Below, piece by piece: positions 50,479-58,815 of a DNA stretch of 64,000 bases. The DNA lies in the NCBI RefSeq assembly GCF_014646115.1, contig NZ_BMMV01000018.1, forward strand, positions 119,928 through 183,927, in the 5' to 3' direction. Positions within the stretch are counted from its first letter, which is position 1; each line of letters starts with the position of its first letter. The DNA is from Streptomyces camponoticapitis. GTDB taxonomy: Bacteria; Actinomycetota; Actinomycetes; Streptomycetales; Streptomycetaceae. Made by a program: the position numbers and the translations under genes. The notes under the pieces are model-generated. The model was not told where the DNA came from and did not search any database. It was given only the letters and a program-made list of their open reading frames with translations.

Positions 50479-51138
50479 TTATTCGTAGCGGTACTTCAGC
50501 GAATCCGCCTCCGCCTGCTCGATATCAGCGATCGTCAGCTCCGGCATCCGCAGTTGGGCCAGCGTCACCTCGGCCGAGGTCGGCTGGGCGTCCGCCGACA
50601 GCCACTGCTCCGGCTTCCAGGCCCCGCTGCGCAGAAGCGACTTGGGGCAGTGCGGGTAGACCTCCTCGATCCCCACCACCAGCGCACTGGCCGGCGGCTT
50701 GCCCACGGCGGTCAGCTGCGACAGCAGCTCCGGGCGGGTGGAGACGCAGGCCCGGCCGTTCACCCTGAGCGTCGTGGTGCGCCCCGGGATGAGGAACAGC
50801 AGCCCGGCCCGTCCGGTGGCGATGACGTTCTGCAGTGTGTCCAGACGCTTGTTGCCGGTCGCGTCCGGTATCGCCACCGTCCGTGTGTCCAGGACGGCGA
50901 CGAACCCGGCGGGGCCGCCGCGCGGGGAAACGTCACAGTTGCCCTCGGCGTCCGCGCTGGCGACCAGGACCAGCGACGAGCAGCCGATCAACCGCCGGGT
51001 CTGCTCGGTAAGTTCGGTCATCTGCTTGCGCACGGCCGCGTCGCTGGGAAGTTCGTAGGCCCGGCGCAGCGCCTCCTGGTCGGGCACGGCGTCGACGCGG
51101 AGCGCGTCGAAAGCGCTGATGGCAAGAGGTGTCGTCAT
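50479..51138 (-). CDS. FMN-dependent PPOX-type flavoprotein
   Basis: A 219-residue split-barrel flavoprotein of the pyridoxamine 5'-phosphate oxidase family. Features are SSLVLVASADAEGNCDVSPRG, VAIPDATGNKRLDTLQNV, GLLFLIPGRTTTLRVNG and a C-terminal YPHCPKSLLRSG motif. This matches the mycobacterial MSMEG_1061-like group as I remember it. It probably binds FMN or F420-like cofactors; the substrate is unknown. The start is ATG 51138 (MTTPLAISAFDAL). It lies between two copies of a transporter 3' end, so it probably came with a rearrangement. Confidence 0.88.
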   Translation of the reverse strand: MTTPLAISAFDALRVDAVPDQEALRRAYELPSDAAVRKQMTELTEQTRRLIGCSSLVLVASADAEGNCDVSPRGGPAGFVAVLDTRTVAIPDATGNKRLDTLQNVIATGRAGLLFLIPGRTTTLRVNGRACVSTRPELLSQLTAVGKPPASALVVGIEEVYPHCPKSLLRSGAWKPEQWLSADAQPTSAEVTLAQLRMPELTIADIEQAEADSLKYRYE

Positions 51139-51159
51139 GCCTCCGACCCTAATCGGCCG

Positions 51160-51370
51160 AGGTCGGCGGTATCTGAGGGAGTTGGTAGGTGCATGCCGTC
51201 TGGTGCTGAGCGGAGCGCGGGAGAGGGCTTCACCTCGGCCGCCCCCCGGCCCGAACGGCGGGATCCCCGGTGTGCGCACGAACCCCCTTGTGAACGCTGC
51301 CACCCGTTCAAAGACGCTCGTTGACTGTCGAGACAAGACACCCCGGCGGTGCGTGACGGCACCCCGCGGG
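51160..51370. repeat. Internally deleted mini-copy of the aph/TPR-regulator module
   Basis: Bases 51160-51239 repeat 51706-51784 almost exactly (leader and first codons of the phosphotransferase gene, ATG at 51193). Bases from about 51241 to 51370 repeat 54114-54243 (region upstream of the regulator gene). The middle 2.3 kb, both genes, is missing. So this is a deletion derivative joining the two ends of the module. Confidence 0.8.
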
Positions 51371-51400
51371 TGCTCGTCGGCGCTGATGCTGCCGGGGATC

Positions 51401-51529
51401 TCAACTCGTGTGCAGCATCAGGCCGATGCCGACCACCATCAGCCCGGCCGCCGCGATTCGCGGTGTGCCGAAACGTTCCTTGAAGAACAGCGCGCCTATC
51501 GCCGCCCCCACGATGATCGACGTCAACTC
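51401..51529 (-). pseudogene. Second 3' fragment of small multidrug-type transporter gene
   Basis: The minus strand encodes ELTSIIVGAAIGALFFKERF, then GTPRIAAAGLMVVGIGLMLHTS and stop: the last two helices of an SMR/EamA-type exporter. It is longer than the copy at 50382 but also lacks its 5' part, with an in-frame stop just upstream. It is not expected to be functional. Confidence 0.7.
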
Positions 51530-51737
51530 TTGCTAACGCCGTAATAAGTTCCCTGGTCAGGGCTCTAACCGCAGGCGATCCGCTCGGGCCGATTCTCCCT
51601 GTGTACGGCTGAACGTCACACCGTGGTCTCGCCTGTCTTCCCCGCCCGTGGGTACGGTCGCCCTGGTAGCTGCTGCCGACCGCCGTAATTGGTGGTCCGC
51701 ATGGCAGGTCGGGGTATCTGAGGGAGTTGGTAGGGGC

Positions 51738-52658
51738 ATGCCGTCTGGTGCTGAGCGGAGCGCGGGAGAGGGCTTTACCTCGGCGGTCGCTACGCGGGTG
51801 GCGGCTGAGGCATGCAGGCAAGCGGGGCTCGATGGTGATGGGGCCCGTCTGATCCGCCTGGGTGAGAACGCTCTGTTCCGCCCGGAGGCGCACCCGGTGG
51901 TGGTCCGGATCGCTCGGTCGATCGAGTATCTGGAATCCGCCCGGGGTGAGGTCGCCGTGTCCCGCTGGCTGGCCGGTGAGGACTTCCCGGCGACACGGGT
52001 TCTGGATGATCTGGAGCAACCCGTGATCATCGATGGTCACCCGGTGACCTTCTGGCACCTGATCGAGGAGAGCGACCGAAAGCCGACGTACGGCGAGCTG
52101 GGAGCCATCCTCCGCGACCTCCACTCGCTCACCCTGCCCGCCTCCTTGAGCCTCCCCCCATACCCGGTGCTGGACCGGACAGACCGACGCATCAACGCGG
52201 CGACCGAGATACCGGAGGACGACCGCGCGTTCCTGCGCAAACGCGCGCGAGAACTCCGCGGCCGGGTCGGGGAGTTGCGCTTCGAGTCGCGGAAGGGGCC
52301 CGTGCACGGAGACGCCCACGTACAGAACCTCATGGTGGACCGCACTGACCGGGTGATCCTGATCGACCTGGAGAGGTTCAGTTACGACCACCCTGAGTGG
52401 GACCTGATGGTCACGGCCACGGAGCACCACAGCTTGGGCTGGCAGACGCCACAGGAGTACGGCGCGTTCGTCGGTGCGTATGGCCGGGATCTCCGCTCGT
52501 GGGCGGGGTTCCCCACCTTGCGGTCATTGCAGGAGTTCAACATGACGACGTGGCTGATGCAGAACGTCTCTGAAAGCGATGAGACAGCAGCGGAGTACAC
52601 GCGTCGTATCGCCTCGCTCCGCGACGAGGACGCTCCGCGCGACTGGAACCCGGGCTGA
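51738..52658 (+). CDS. Aminoglycoside phosphotransferase family protein
   Basis: A 306-residue kinase-fold protein: N-lobe HPVVVRIARS with the ATP Lys/Arg strand, catalytic loop VHGDAHVQNLMV (H-G-D-x-H-x-x-N) and metal motif ILIDLERFSYDHPEWDL. Real antibiotic resistance cannot be inferred; many homologues act on other hydroxyl substrates. The start ATG 51738 is preceded by AGGGAG. The gene converges with the TPR regulator gene (6 bases between stops). Its first codons are duplicated at 51193. Confidence 0.88.
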   Translation: MPSGAERSAGEGFTSAVATRVAAEACRQAGLDGDGARLIRLGENALFRPEAHPVVVRIARSIEYLESARGEVAVSRWLAGEDFPATRVLDDLEQPVIIDGHPVTFWHLIEESDRKPTYGELGAILRDLHSLTLPASLSLPPYPVLDRTDRRINAATEIPEDDRAFLRKRARELRGRVGELRFESRKGPVHGDAHVQNLMVDRTDRVILIDLERFSYDHPEWDLMVTATEHHSLGWQTPQEYGAFVGAYGRDLRSWAGFPTLRSLQEFNMTTWLMQNVSESDETAAEYTRRIASLRDEDAPRDWNPG

Positions 52659-52664
52659 TCCCGC

Positions 52665-54038
52665 CTACTCGTCGTCCAGGCGTTGCATCGCGGCTTGCAG
52701 CTCCCCGTTGAACTGCTGCACGACGGGGTTGTGCGCGTGAACCGACACCTCACGCTGGAAGTCGCTCACGTACCGCTGAAAGCGCGCGGACTGGAGGGCG
52801 TCGCCTGCTTCGACGGCAAGGCCGGCGGTTGTCACGGCGGCCTCAAGGTCGCCATTGAGTAGCTGGCTCTGAGCGAGAACCATGCGGCAAAAGCCGAGTG
52901 TGCGGGCGTACTTGGGATCGGTCAGTTCAACGGCGCGCTCGGCGAACCGGACAGCATCGGGCCCCTGTCCGAGATCCCGGAAGCAGTGGCAGAACTCGCC
53001 GATCAACTCGGCCTCGTCCATGTACGACAGCCACTCAGGGTCCTCGGCGCTGTCGCCGCGCTCGAAGAATCGCTCCGCCTCGTTCATCGCATGGCCGGCG
53101 CCCTTGTGATCCCCCGCAGTGGAGAGCGCGCGAGCCTCATGCGCGGAGAACAAGGCCATGGCGCGTGGTGTCGCGGCGGCTCGTCCGCCTTCCACTGAGG
53201 CGCGGGCGAGCATGACGGCGCGAGGTGCCTGGCCAAGGTAGTTGGCCTGGTGACTCATGTTCGTCAGGATGCGGGCGCCCATCACGCGGTCGCCGATTAC
53301 CTGCGTCAGACGGAGGGTCGACATCATGTAGCGGTCGGACAGGGCATGGTTGCCGCTGTCGTACGCGCTCCACGCGAGGAGCTGGGACATCTCCGATGCC
53401 GCCTGGAAGAGGGCCTCCCCGACCTTGGCGCTGTAGCTGGCGCTCAGCAAGGGAAGTACGTCTTCGCGGAAGTAGTGGCGGAATGCCTTGTGCGCGTGGC
53501 CACCGCCGAACTGGAAGTCCAGCTGCATGAAGAATCCGGCGGCGGTGCGGATCGCGGCGACGTCACGCATACCGACTCGGCGTGTCGCAGGCGCTTCCGT
53601 GGGCAAGCCGTCCGGGCGCGAGACGAGCCATGACAGAGCAGCCGAGTTCACATCGCTGTCGAGCGACGGGGCTTCGTCACCCGGTCCGTCCTCCGGTCGC
53701 TGATGCGTCAGGGTTTCCAAGGTGCTCAGCGTCTCGGCCAGGGAACCGGAGTAACGGGTGGCGCCCACGGACACCAGCGCCGGCATTGCACCGGGGAACC
53801 CCAGATCCTTCGGCGTGATCTTCCGTCGGAGCTTGTCGCTCAGCGCTTCGGCCACGTACCCGGCGGTCTCACGCTGAATACCGCCACCGTCCAACCACCG
53901 CTGAACAGCGACGTGCGTGGTACCTAAGCGGTCGCCGTGGCGCTGAGCCACTTCGCGAACTCTCTTGGCCAGCCCTTTGTTTGAGGCTCCGGCCTCCGCC
54001 ATGACAGCGGCCAACTGATGGTTCGGGTCTTTGCTCAC
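52665..54038 (-). CDS. HTH-TPR transcriptional regulator
   Basis: A 457-residue Streptomyces-type regulator. The N-terminal helix-turn-helix (about residues 15-75: SNKGLAKRVREVAQRHGDRL, then THVAVQRWLDGG) is followed by a long array of TPR-like helical repeats (about 140-440: ETLSTLETLTHQR, ALFQAASEMSQLLAWSAYD, EEAVELTD-like helices). Such proteins are common beside small orphan genes in Streptomyces and may sense peptides or phosphotransferase products. Start ATG 54038. The C-terminal 20 residues are acidic and disordered. Confidence 0.85.
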   Translation of the reverse strand: MSKDPNHQLAAVMAEAGASNKGLAKRVREVAQRHGDRLGTTHVAVQRWLDGGGIQRETAGYVAEALSDKLRRKITPKDLGFPGAMPALVSVGATRYSGSLAETLSTLETLTHQRPEDGPGDEAPSLDSDVNSAALSWLVSRPDGLPTEAPATRRVGMRDVAAIRTAAGFFMQLDFQFGGGHAHKAFRHYFREDVLPLLSASYSAKVGEALFQAASEMSQLLAWSAYDSGNHALSDRYMMSTLRLTQVIGDRVMGARILTNMSHQANYLGQAPRAVMLARASVEGGRAAATPRAMALFSAHEARALSTAGDHKGAGHAMNEAERFFERGDSAEDPEWLSYMDEAELIGEFCHCFRDLGQGPDAVRFAERAVELTDPKYARTLGFCRMVLAQSQLLNGDLEAAVTTAGLAVEAGDALQSARFQRYVSDFQREVSVHAHNPVVQQFNGELQAAMQRLDDE

Positions 54039-54113
54039 GCTCTGCTGTCACCCCCGACATCACGTCAAGTGTTCATCCTGTCACAGCAGTTTTCGCCAAT
54101 GGGGGTTCATCGT

Positions 54114-54243
54114 GAACCCCCTGGTCCGAACCTCCCGAACCCCGGTGTGCACACGAACCCCCCTGTGAACGCTGCCGCCTGGCTAAAGACGGTCGTTGAC
54201 TGTCGAGACAAGACACCCCGGCGGTGCGTGACGGCACCCCGGG
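54114..54243. repeat. Duplicated intergenic segment upstream of TPR regulator gene
   Basis: This region recurs at about 51241-51370 with high identity. Both copies end in GGTGC...GCACC hairpin-forming sequence, and TTGACTGTCGAGACAAGA could hold a promoter for the small genes that follow on the plus strand. Confidence 0.75.
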
Positions 54244-54273
54244 GCATGGCCTACCTGGTGAAAGCAGGTCGAC

Positions 54274-54561
54274 ATGCGGAACCATATCGGCAGGGTTTTC
54301 GAGCGGCTGATCAGCCTGTTACTGCCCCCGCCCGGCCACCACCGCGCCGTGAGTGCGCCCCCTGTCAGCCGTCCAGCGGATGCACCGACGATGGCGTTGC
54401 CTCGCGTGCGTGCCCCGTACGTCTGGCCCATGATGCGCGGCGAAGATGTCCGACTGATCCGGCCGTACGTCTTGGCGCATGAGCGCCGGCTCGAACGACA
54501 CGAATGCCGCTGCCAAGCGGGGCTGCGGTGCGCTGTCCACACGTTGGCGGTGTCGACGTGA
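54274..54561 (+). CDS. Small conserved Streptomyces protein
   Basis: A 95-residue protein with an amphipathic N terminus (MRNHIGRVFERLISLLLPPPGHHR) and a conserved-looking RGEDVRLIRPYVLAHERRLE near residue 56, ending with cysteines in HECRCQAGLRCAVH. I recall similar small proteins next to HTH-TPR regulators in Streptomyces, of unknown function. Its stop overlaps the GTG of the next gene, supporting a real gene. Confidence 0.65.
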   Translation: MRNHIGRVFERLISLLLPPPGHHRAVSAPPVSRPADAPTMALPRVRAPYVWPMMRGEDVRLIRPYVLAHERRLERHECRCQAGLRCAVHTLAVST

Positions 54562-54959
54562 GCACACAAGCACGACTGCTCCCGTGGCCTGGCGAGGACG
54601 GGCAACGCTCCTACCTGGTCACGGACGACGGCCAAAGCTACCTGTCCACGCTGGCCAACGAGATGGAAGAGGTCCAGCTCCGGACGGGCGAAACCCTCCT
54701 CGACCATGCGGCGGCGATGCTCCGGGACAACGCGGTCAGCACCCGAGAGCTGCGCTTCCTGAGCAGGCGACTGAGTGAGGCCCTGCACGACGCGCTACGG
54801 GTGGCGGAGAGCAGAGGATCTCGCCTCCCGGCATCTGACGAGGATGACGAACCGGAAGACGCTGTGACCGTGGCCGAGGGTCGCCAAGACGAACCCGGCC
54901 ACACGCGCCCCACCGAAACGACAGACGGGCCCGGCTCTCATCTGGTCTCCGACCCGTAA
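54558..54959 (+). CDS. Small conserved protein downstream of regulator
   Basis: A 133-residue acidic soluble protein: STQARLLPWPGEDGQRSYLV, then helices with VSTRELRFLSRRLSEALHDA, and a disordered acidic tail (DEDDEPEDAV). GTG at 54558 overlaps the previous stop (GTGA). No known domain is recognised. It is followed by two hairpins. Confidence 0.7.
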   Translation: MSTQARLLPWPGEDGQRSYLVTDDGQSYLSTLANEMEEVQLRTGETLLDHAAAMLRDNAVSTRELRFLSRRLSEALHDALRVAESRGSRLPASDEDDEPEDAVTVAEGRQDEPGHTRPTETTDGPGSHLVSDP

Positions 54960-54978
54960 GTCCACCGCTCACACAACA

Positions 54979-55019
54979 CCGGACCACCCCCGCGCCTGGA
55001 AGCAACTGGGGTGGTCCGG
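54979..55019 (+). terminator. Terminator hairpin
   Basis: CCGGACCACCCC paired with GGGGTGGTCCGG (12 bp, 17-base loop), about 20 bases past the stop. A second short hairpin CCCCGGT/ACCGGGG follows at 55048-55070. Confidence 0.75.
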
Positions 55020-55147
55020 CTGGGGACCGCTCTCTAACGATCACGAACCCCGGTGCCGATGGTACCGGGGCCGTCGTCGTGCCTTCATGCGGCATGGCCG
55101 GACACGGTCAATGGTCAGCCAGCCTGCGGGGAAAGGGACTTGTGGAG

Positions 55148-55438
55148 ATGAACAGCACCGGGGACGACGGATTCGACGCTGACGACCTGGACCCTGACGC
55201 AGTCCTCTGGGTCCGTGGCGTCAACTACGTGGCCGGCTGGCGGGACGCAACCCAAGCCCTGACAGAACTGACCGACGCCCTGACAATGGCAGGCATCGAC
55301 ACGACCGGCGCCCAACTCCGCGCCAACGCCTCAGCAGACGGATCGGGCATGTTGCGACTGGAGTTAACTCCCGAGACAGCCCGCGAGATCGCCATGCTGG
55401 CCCGCGTCACGGCGACAAAGTTGCGTAACGCCGGATGA
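55148..55438 (+). CDS. Small conserved protein, LDPDAVLWVRGVN motif
   Basis: A 96-residue soluble protein with an acidic start (DDGFDADDLDPDAVLWVRGV), a central helix pair, and a C-terminal RLELTPETAREIAMLAR typical of small proteins from the same Streptomyces neighbourhood type. Function is unknown. Start ATG 55148. After its TGA stop the same frame stays open for 60 more codons. Confidence 0.65.
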   Translation: MNSTGDDGFDADDLDPDAVLWVRGVNYVAGWRDATQALTELTDALTMAGIDTTGAQLRANASADGSGMLRLELTPETAREIAMLARVTATKLRNAG

Positions 55439-55760
55439 GAAGCGACCGGGACTGATACACGGAACATTCGGCGTGCCGCTGACAAGCTCACGGAAGCACA
55501 CCAGGTAGTCCGCCAAGCCCTGAGCTTGGGAATCACCGCGTTTCTGGACGTTGTTGGCGTCTTGACCAGCGGCAACGGGTACCAGGGCGAAGCCTTGACT
55601 CTTCCCGGTACCCGCTGTTGACCGTGGTTTACCGACCTGTCGGGCACGGATCGGGCACGCCTTCAGATTCGTAGCTCTAACCGCATTGGGCAGCGACGAT
55701 CATAGCGGTTGTCACCAGCGTCGGCGGGGTGCGGCGTCCCTGGACCTCGGGTGCGCCGCC
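55439..55760 (+). other. Gene-free gap with in-frame continuation
   Basis: The first 183 bases continue the frame of the preceding gene past its TGA and read RRAADKLTEAHQVVRQALSL, then GITAFLDVVG, with no start codon, ending at a TGA at 55619-55621. The composition is protein-like, so this could be a relic of a longer gene or a gene with an unseen start. The remaining 140 bases contain two near repeats of TCGGGCACG and no gene that I can support. Confidence 0.35.
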
Positions 55761-56426
55761 CTAACAGGCGGTACGCGGGCTCGCGGGAAGCTCCCTGCAC
55801 ATCAAAGATTGGAAACCTTGATAGGCAGTCCTGAAATTTGCGGACTCGAAGGTCAGGTGCAGTTCATCGGCGTTCGGCTCCCAGAGAGATTTTGGTAGGG
55901 CAGCAGAAATGCGACCGGTTTGGGTAACCGCTTCGTCACTTCCGTAAACCCAAACTTGGTTAAGTGCTCCCTGATATTCCGCGCGTAACGTCTGCCAGGC
56001 GTGCCAGTCCGGTGAACACTTGCCGTCATTGCAGTCAGTTATTATTCCGTTCGTTTTCACCGCGAAAATGTCGGCAGCTCCAAGGAAGCCCTCGTAGACC
56101 TCGGCCCGTTTCTCTCGATCTTCCTTCTTCCGGTCCTCTCGACCTTGCGCTTCTTGGGCTTCTAGTTGAGTCCGAGACTGGTGCCATGCCCCCAGATAGG
56201 AGAAGCCGCCGCCAATAACGGCTCCAATCAAGGCTACGCCGAAGCCGAGCATGATCAAACGACGTTCATCGTGCGTGCCGCTGGCATTCGCCCCGCTGGA
56301 AGCTTGAGTAGCAGCCGAGTTGTTATCGTCGCCGCCTGCTGGCGTATTCAGAGGCGTCGTACTAGAAGCGGCCTCGTCGTCATCAGATGAAGTGTCGGGT
56401 GTCTGGCCACCTTCTTGCGATGTCAT
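55761..56426 (-). CDS. Unknown membrane-anchored protein
   Basis: A 221-residue protein: an acidic, Ser/Thr-rich disordered N terminus (about 1-60), one transmembrane helix (LIMLGFGVALIGAVIGGGFS), a charged coiled-coil-like stretch (LEAQEAQGREDRKKEDREKR) and a C-terminal globular part with two cysteines (ITDCNDGKCSPDW). No family recognised. Codon use is less GC-rich than the chromosomal genes, suggesting acquisition. The start is ATG 56426; longer upstream reading is unlikely. Confidence 0.7.
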   Translation of the reverse strand: MTSQEGGQTPDTSSDDDEAASSTTPLNTPAGGDDNNSAATQASSGANASGTHDERRLIMLGFGVALIGAVIGGGFSYLGAWHQSRTQLEAQEAQGREDRKKEDREKRAEVYEGFLGAADIFAVKTNGIITDCNDGKCSPDWHAWQTLRAEYQGALNQVWVYGSDEAVTQTGRISAALPKSLWEPNADELHLTFESANFRTAYQGFQSLMCRELPASPRTAC

Positions 56427-56540
56427 AGCAGATGAGCATATAAGCAACGACCTCGACTCCGGGGGGGCGCCACCGGTGAGGTGCTGCCATAACTCCTGGG
56501 CGGCGTAACGGCTTTGGGCGGGAGCTGCCGTGGGGCGAGA

Positions 56541-56777
56541 GATCGGGGCCCGTACGCTTGCCGCGAATCGGGCAGTCCCTGGACCTGCCCGCAATAGCCC
56601 GATGTGGGCCCCGATCTTAGAGGCTCGCCCCATGGTGGCTGCCTAAAGCCGTGAAGCCGACCGCCCCAGCCACATCGGGTTTCTCCCCACCACTGGCGTT
56701 CGCTCTTCCGTCGCGCGACCGGCGTAGCCGGGGCCCGGAGCGGGGCGCCTTGTTGTAAGTGGCGACGTGTTTCGACA
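56541..56777 (+). repeat. Dispersed structured repeat, copy R1
   Basis: 5' part: perfect 11-bp stem GATCGGGGCCC/GGGCCCCGATC (56541-56551 with 56606-56616) enclosing an inner hairpin CGGGCAG/CTGCCCG (56569-56575 with 56585-56591). 3' part: conserved block starting CTAAAGCCGTGAAGCCGACC (56643 on) and including GGTTTCTCCCC and GTCGCGCGACCGGCGTAGCC. It shares a tail, GCGCCTTG plus GTTTCGACA, with copy R3. The same structure with different stem bases recurs at 61424. Confidence 0.75.
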
Positions 56778-57509
56778 CCTACGGCGGCAACCTTCTGATC
56801 CGTAGCTCTACAGAGATCGGTCGGTGGCGGTCATACAGGTCGCCTCGCGGTCTCCGATGGGCCCTGCTGGGCGGGGACGGTTGCTGCGGTTGCTGTACTC
56901 CGCTGCTGTACGCCGTATGCAAGTGCCGACGCGAGGCCGAGAACGTTCGCGTACGCGCTGATGACATCGGGCGCCCGTTCCCAGGTGCCCCCGACGATGA
57001 CGATCACGGTGATGATCCACGGTCGCGCCGCGATGATTGACAGACCTCACTACACAAAGGGCTCACTCACTCTGAGCCTCCAACGGCCTCGCGGCCCTAC
57101 CTCGCTGCAACGGCTTGCTGGCGGACGTGGCGGGGTGGGCCTGCTAGCGGTCTCTGGTCGGGCGCGGCTCGCTGAACGGGCGGCAACGTCGGCGGCGTAC
57201 CCCATCCAGTCTCCGCCACTCGCGCTGCCGGGCGATGGCCACGCTGACATGCACCGAGCATCTTGGCCAGGAGCCCAGCGGGGCACCTGCTGGGCGAGCG
57301 CGAACAGGGCGGTATTTCGCCCCTGCCGCGTTCTGGTATCGGCCGCGCGAAGGCATCGCAGCAGCTGTGACTCGTTGATCAGCTGCCCCGCGTTCCGCCC
57401 GGGGAAGAGTCATTCGCCTGTCTGACGGATCAGGGTGTCGGTGCCCCGTGTTGCGACCAGGTCCAGCATGAGCGCGTGTAGTGGCAGCGGATCGCGTACT
57501 CTGCCTCCT
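56778..57509. other. Long gap without convincing gene
   Basis: This stretch holds only overlapping short frames on both strands, none with a clear start, domain or codon bias. A minus-strand frame reading GSWPRCSVHVSVAIARQREW around 57250 could be a decayed coding remnant, but no family is recognisable. TTCTGATCCGTAGCTCTA near 56792 resembles TTCAGATTCGTAGCTCTA near 55662. Confidence 0.5.
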
Positions 57510-58229
57510 GTGAGCCACGATCGCGTCCCATCGCCACCGACACCGGTTGAGGCGTTCGCGATCATCGCGATGGAGCAAGTTCTTCACGATCAACTCCAGC
57601 CCACGCAAACGTCGGCGCCGGAGTGGGGTGACGTCGTGTGGTCCGCCCCGCAAACAATCCTAATTGAGGCAAAGAGCTATTACTACGCTCGCCTCGTCGC
57701 CGACTGGCTCAGTGACGAGCCCAACGCCTTCGCCGGTGACGAACCTGTCGTCACTGACAGTTCGGCGCGAGACCTCACCCTCTACCTCCTCCGGACGGCA
57801 GAAGAGCAGAACGGCTGGTCGTCCATCACCGGAGGGTTGCGCTACGGTTTCAACCCTGCGCCCTCGTTCGGCTCGAACTGGATTGCTGACGGGCAGCATC
57901 GTCTGGGCGACCGCAAGAGAGCTGTTCTTCTCCGTCTGCTCGCTGAACGGTTGGGGCAGGCACTCTGTGGACTCTCACGCGCAATCGAAGCCGCCAACGC
58001 CGAACAAGTCTCACGCAGTCTCCGGAACGCACGGGCACTCGCAGACTTCCTGCTAGAACTGACCGTGAGCGTCCTCACCGGCTTCGCCCGCTACTTCGGC
58101 CACTTCGCGGCGCCACCCCCCACCGGCACATCCCCTTGCGGTGTCCTCCGGCTGGCCGTGCCGGTCATCCCACGAGCCCCAGGAGTCAGGTCCTTCCCCG
58201 GACCAACCAACTTCGCCCTCGTCGCGTAG
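57510..58229 (+). CDS. Unknown cargo protein
   Basis: A 239-residue soluble protein without a recognised domain. Features are AIIAMEQVLHDQLQPTQT near the N terminus, LIEAKSYYYARLVADWLSDE, a WSSITGGLRYGFNPAPSFG segment, a helical NARALADFLLELTVSVLTGF, and a proline-rich tail. The start is uncertain: GTG at 57510 or ATG at 57570. It sits between repeats R1 and R2 with a small membrane protein gene behind it. Confidence 0.6.
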   Translation: MSHDRVPSPPTPVEAFAIIAMEQVLHDQLQPTQTSAPEWGDVVWSAPQTILIEAKSYYYARLVADWLSDEPNAFAGDEPVVTDSSARDLTLYLLRTAEEQNGWSSITGGLRYGFNPAPSFGSNWIADGQHRLGDRKRAVLLRLLAERLGQALCGLSRAIEAANAEQVSRSLRNARALADFLLELTVSVLTGFARYFGHFAAPPPTGTSPCGVLRLAVPVIPRAPGVRSFPGPTNFALVA

Positions 58230-58259
58230 CCATCTCGTGGCGAGGGCTCAAAGACTCGC

Positions 58260-58499
58260 ATGAGGTGTTTCGTGATCTACCTGCTGCTCGGATGGGTGGC
58301 GTTGAGCCTCCCGGTGCTGGCGTCGTGGTACGCCGACAGGGGCCGGCGACTCATCCGCCACGTTCGATCGTCAACGGCTCGGCTCAAGGCACGGCTCGTC
58401 GCCGCGCTCCGCCGTCGGCTCTGGCGGCTCCTTGCGGATCGCTCCGCAGAGGAGAACAGGGACGCGCCCCAGGGCGTGCCTTTGCACCCGGGGTCCTAA
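58260..58499 (+). CDS. Small membrane protein
   Basis: A 79-residue protein with one N-terminal helix (FVIYLLLGWVALSLPVLASW) and a basic amphipathic cytoplasmic tail (RLIRHVRSSTARLKARLVAA). It begins 30 bases after the preceding unknown gene and ends just before the hairpin of repeat R2. The ribosome site is weak, so expression is uncertain. Confidence 0.5.
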   Translation: MRCFVIYLLLGWVALSLPVLASWYADRGRRLIRHVRSSTARLKARLVAALRRRLWRLLADRSAEENRDAPQGVPLHPGS

Positions 58500-58514
58500 C
58501 CCCTTACAGAACGC

Positions 58515-58715
58515 CTGTGGGGCCGCCCCGTTCGCGGCGGCCCCACAGGGGCAGTGCTCGACGCGGGCCCCGAGCCGGGCAGGTGCTAAAGCCGTGGAGC
58601 TGGCCGCCCCAGCCACCGAGGGTTTCTCCCCACCACTGGCGTTCGCTCTTGTCGCGCGACCGGTGTAGCCGGCGGCCCGGAGCGGGGCGGAGACAGGAGC
58701 GGCGGGACCCGGCGG
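58515..58715 (+). repeat. Dispersed structured repeat, copy R2
   Basis: Begins with a 13-bp hairpin CTGTGGGGCCGCC/GGCGGCCCCACAG (58515-58527 with 58536-58548), whose sequence is unlike the hairpins in R1 and R3 though its position is the same. Then TGCTCGACGCGGG and the conserved block GCTAAAGCCGTGGAGCTGGC, GGGTTTCTCCCC, GTCGCGCGACCGGTGTAGCC and GGCGGAGACAGGAGCGGCGG follow. The hairpin could also terminate the upstream gene. Confidence 0.75.
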
Positions 58716-58815
58716 TGAGCAATGGGCCGGTCGCAGCGGTAGGACGAAACCTGATGCGATAACTGGCCGAGAATCAAGCACCAGTGACCCACGTGTGAGA
58801 GCTCTGAGCCAATTC

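Noticed and set aside
56759-57040. Possible small plus-strand gene starting in the tail of repeat R1
   Set aside because: Start lies inside the repeat and the product has no recognisable feature.
57144-57653. Minus-strand frame of 169 codons across the gap
   Set aside because: Arg-rich, overlaps the start of the plus-strand unknown gene, no ribosome site; kept only as a possible relic.
58515-58548. R2 hairpin considered as a plain terminator only
   Set aside because: Plausible for the upstream gene, but its position equals that of the hairpins in R1 and R3, so I treated it as part of the repeat.
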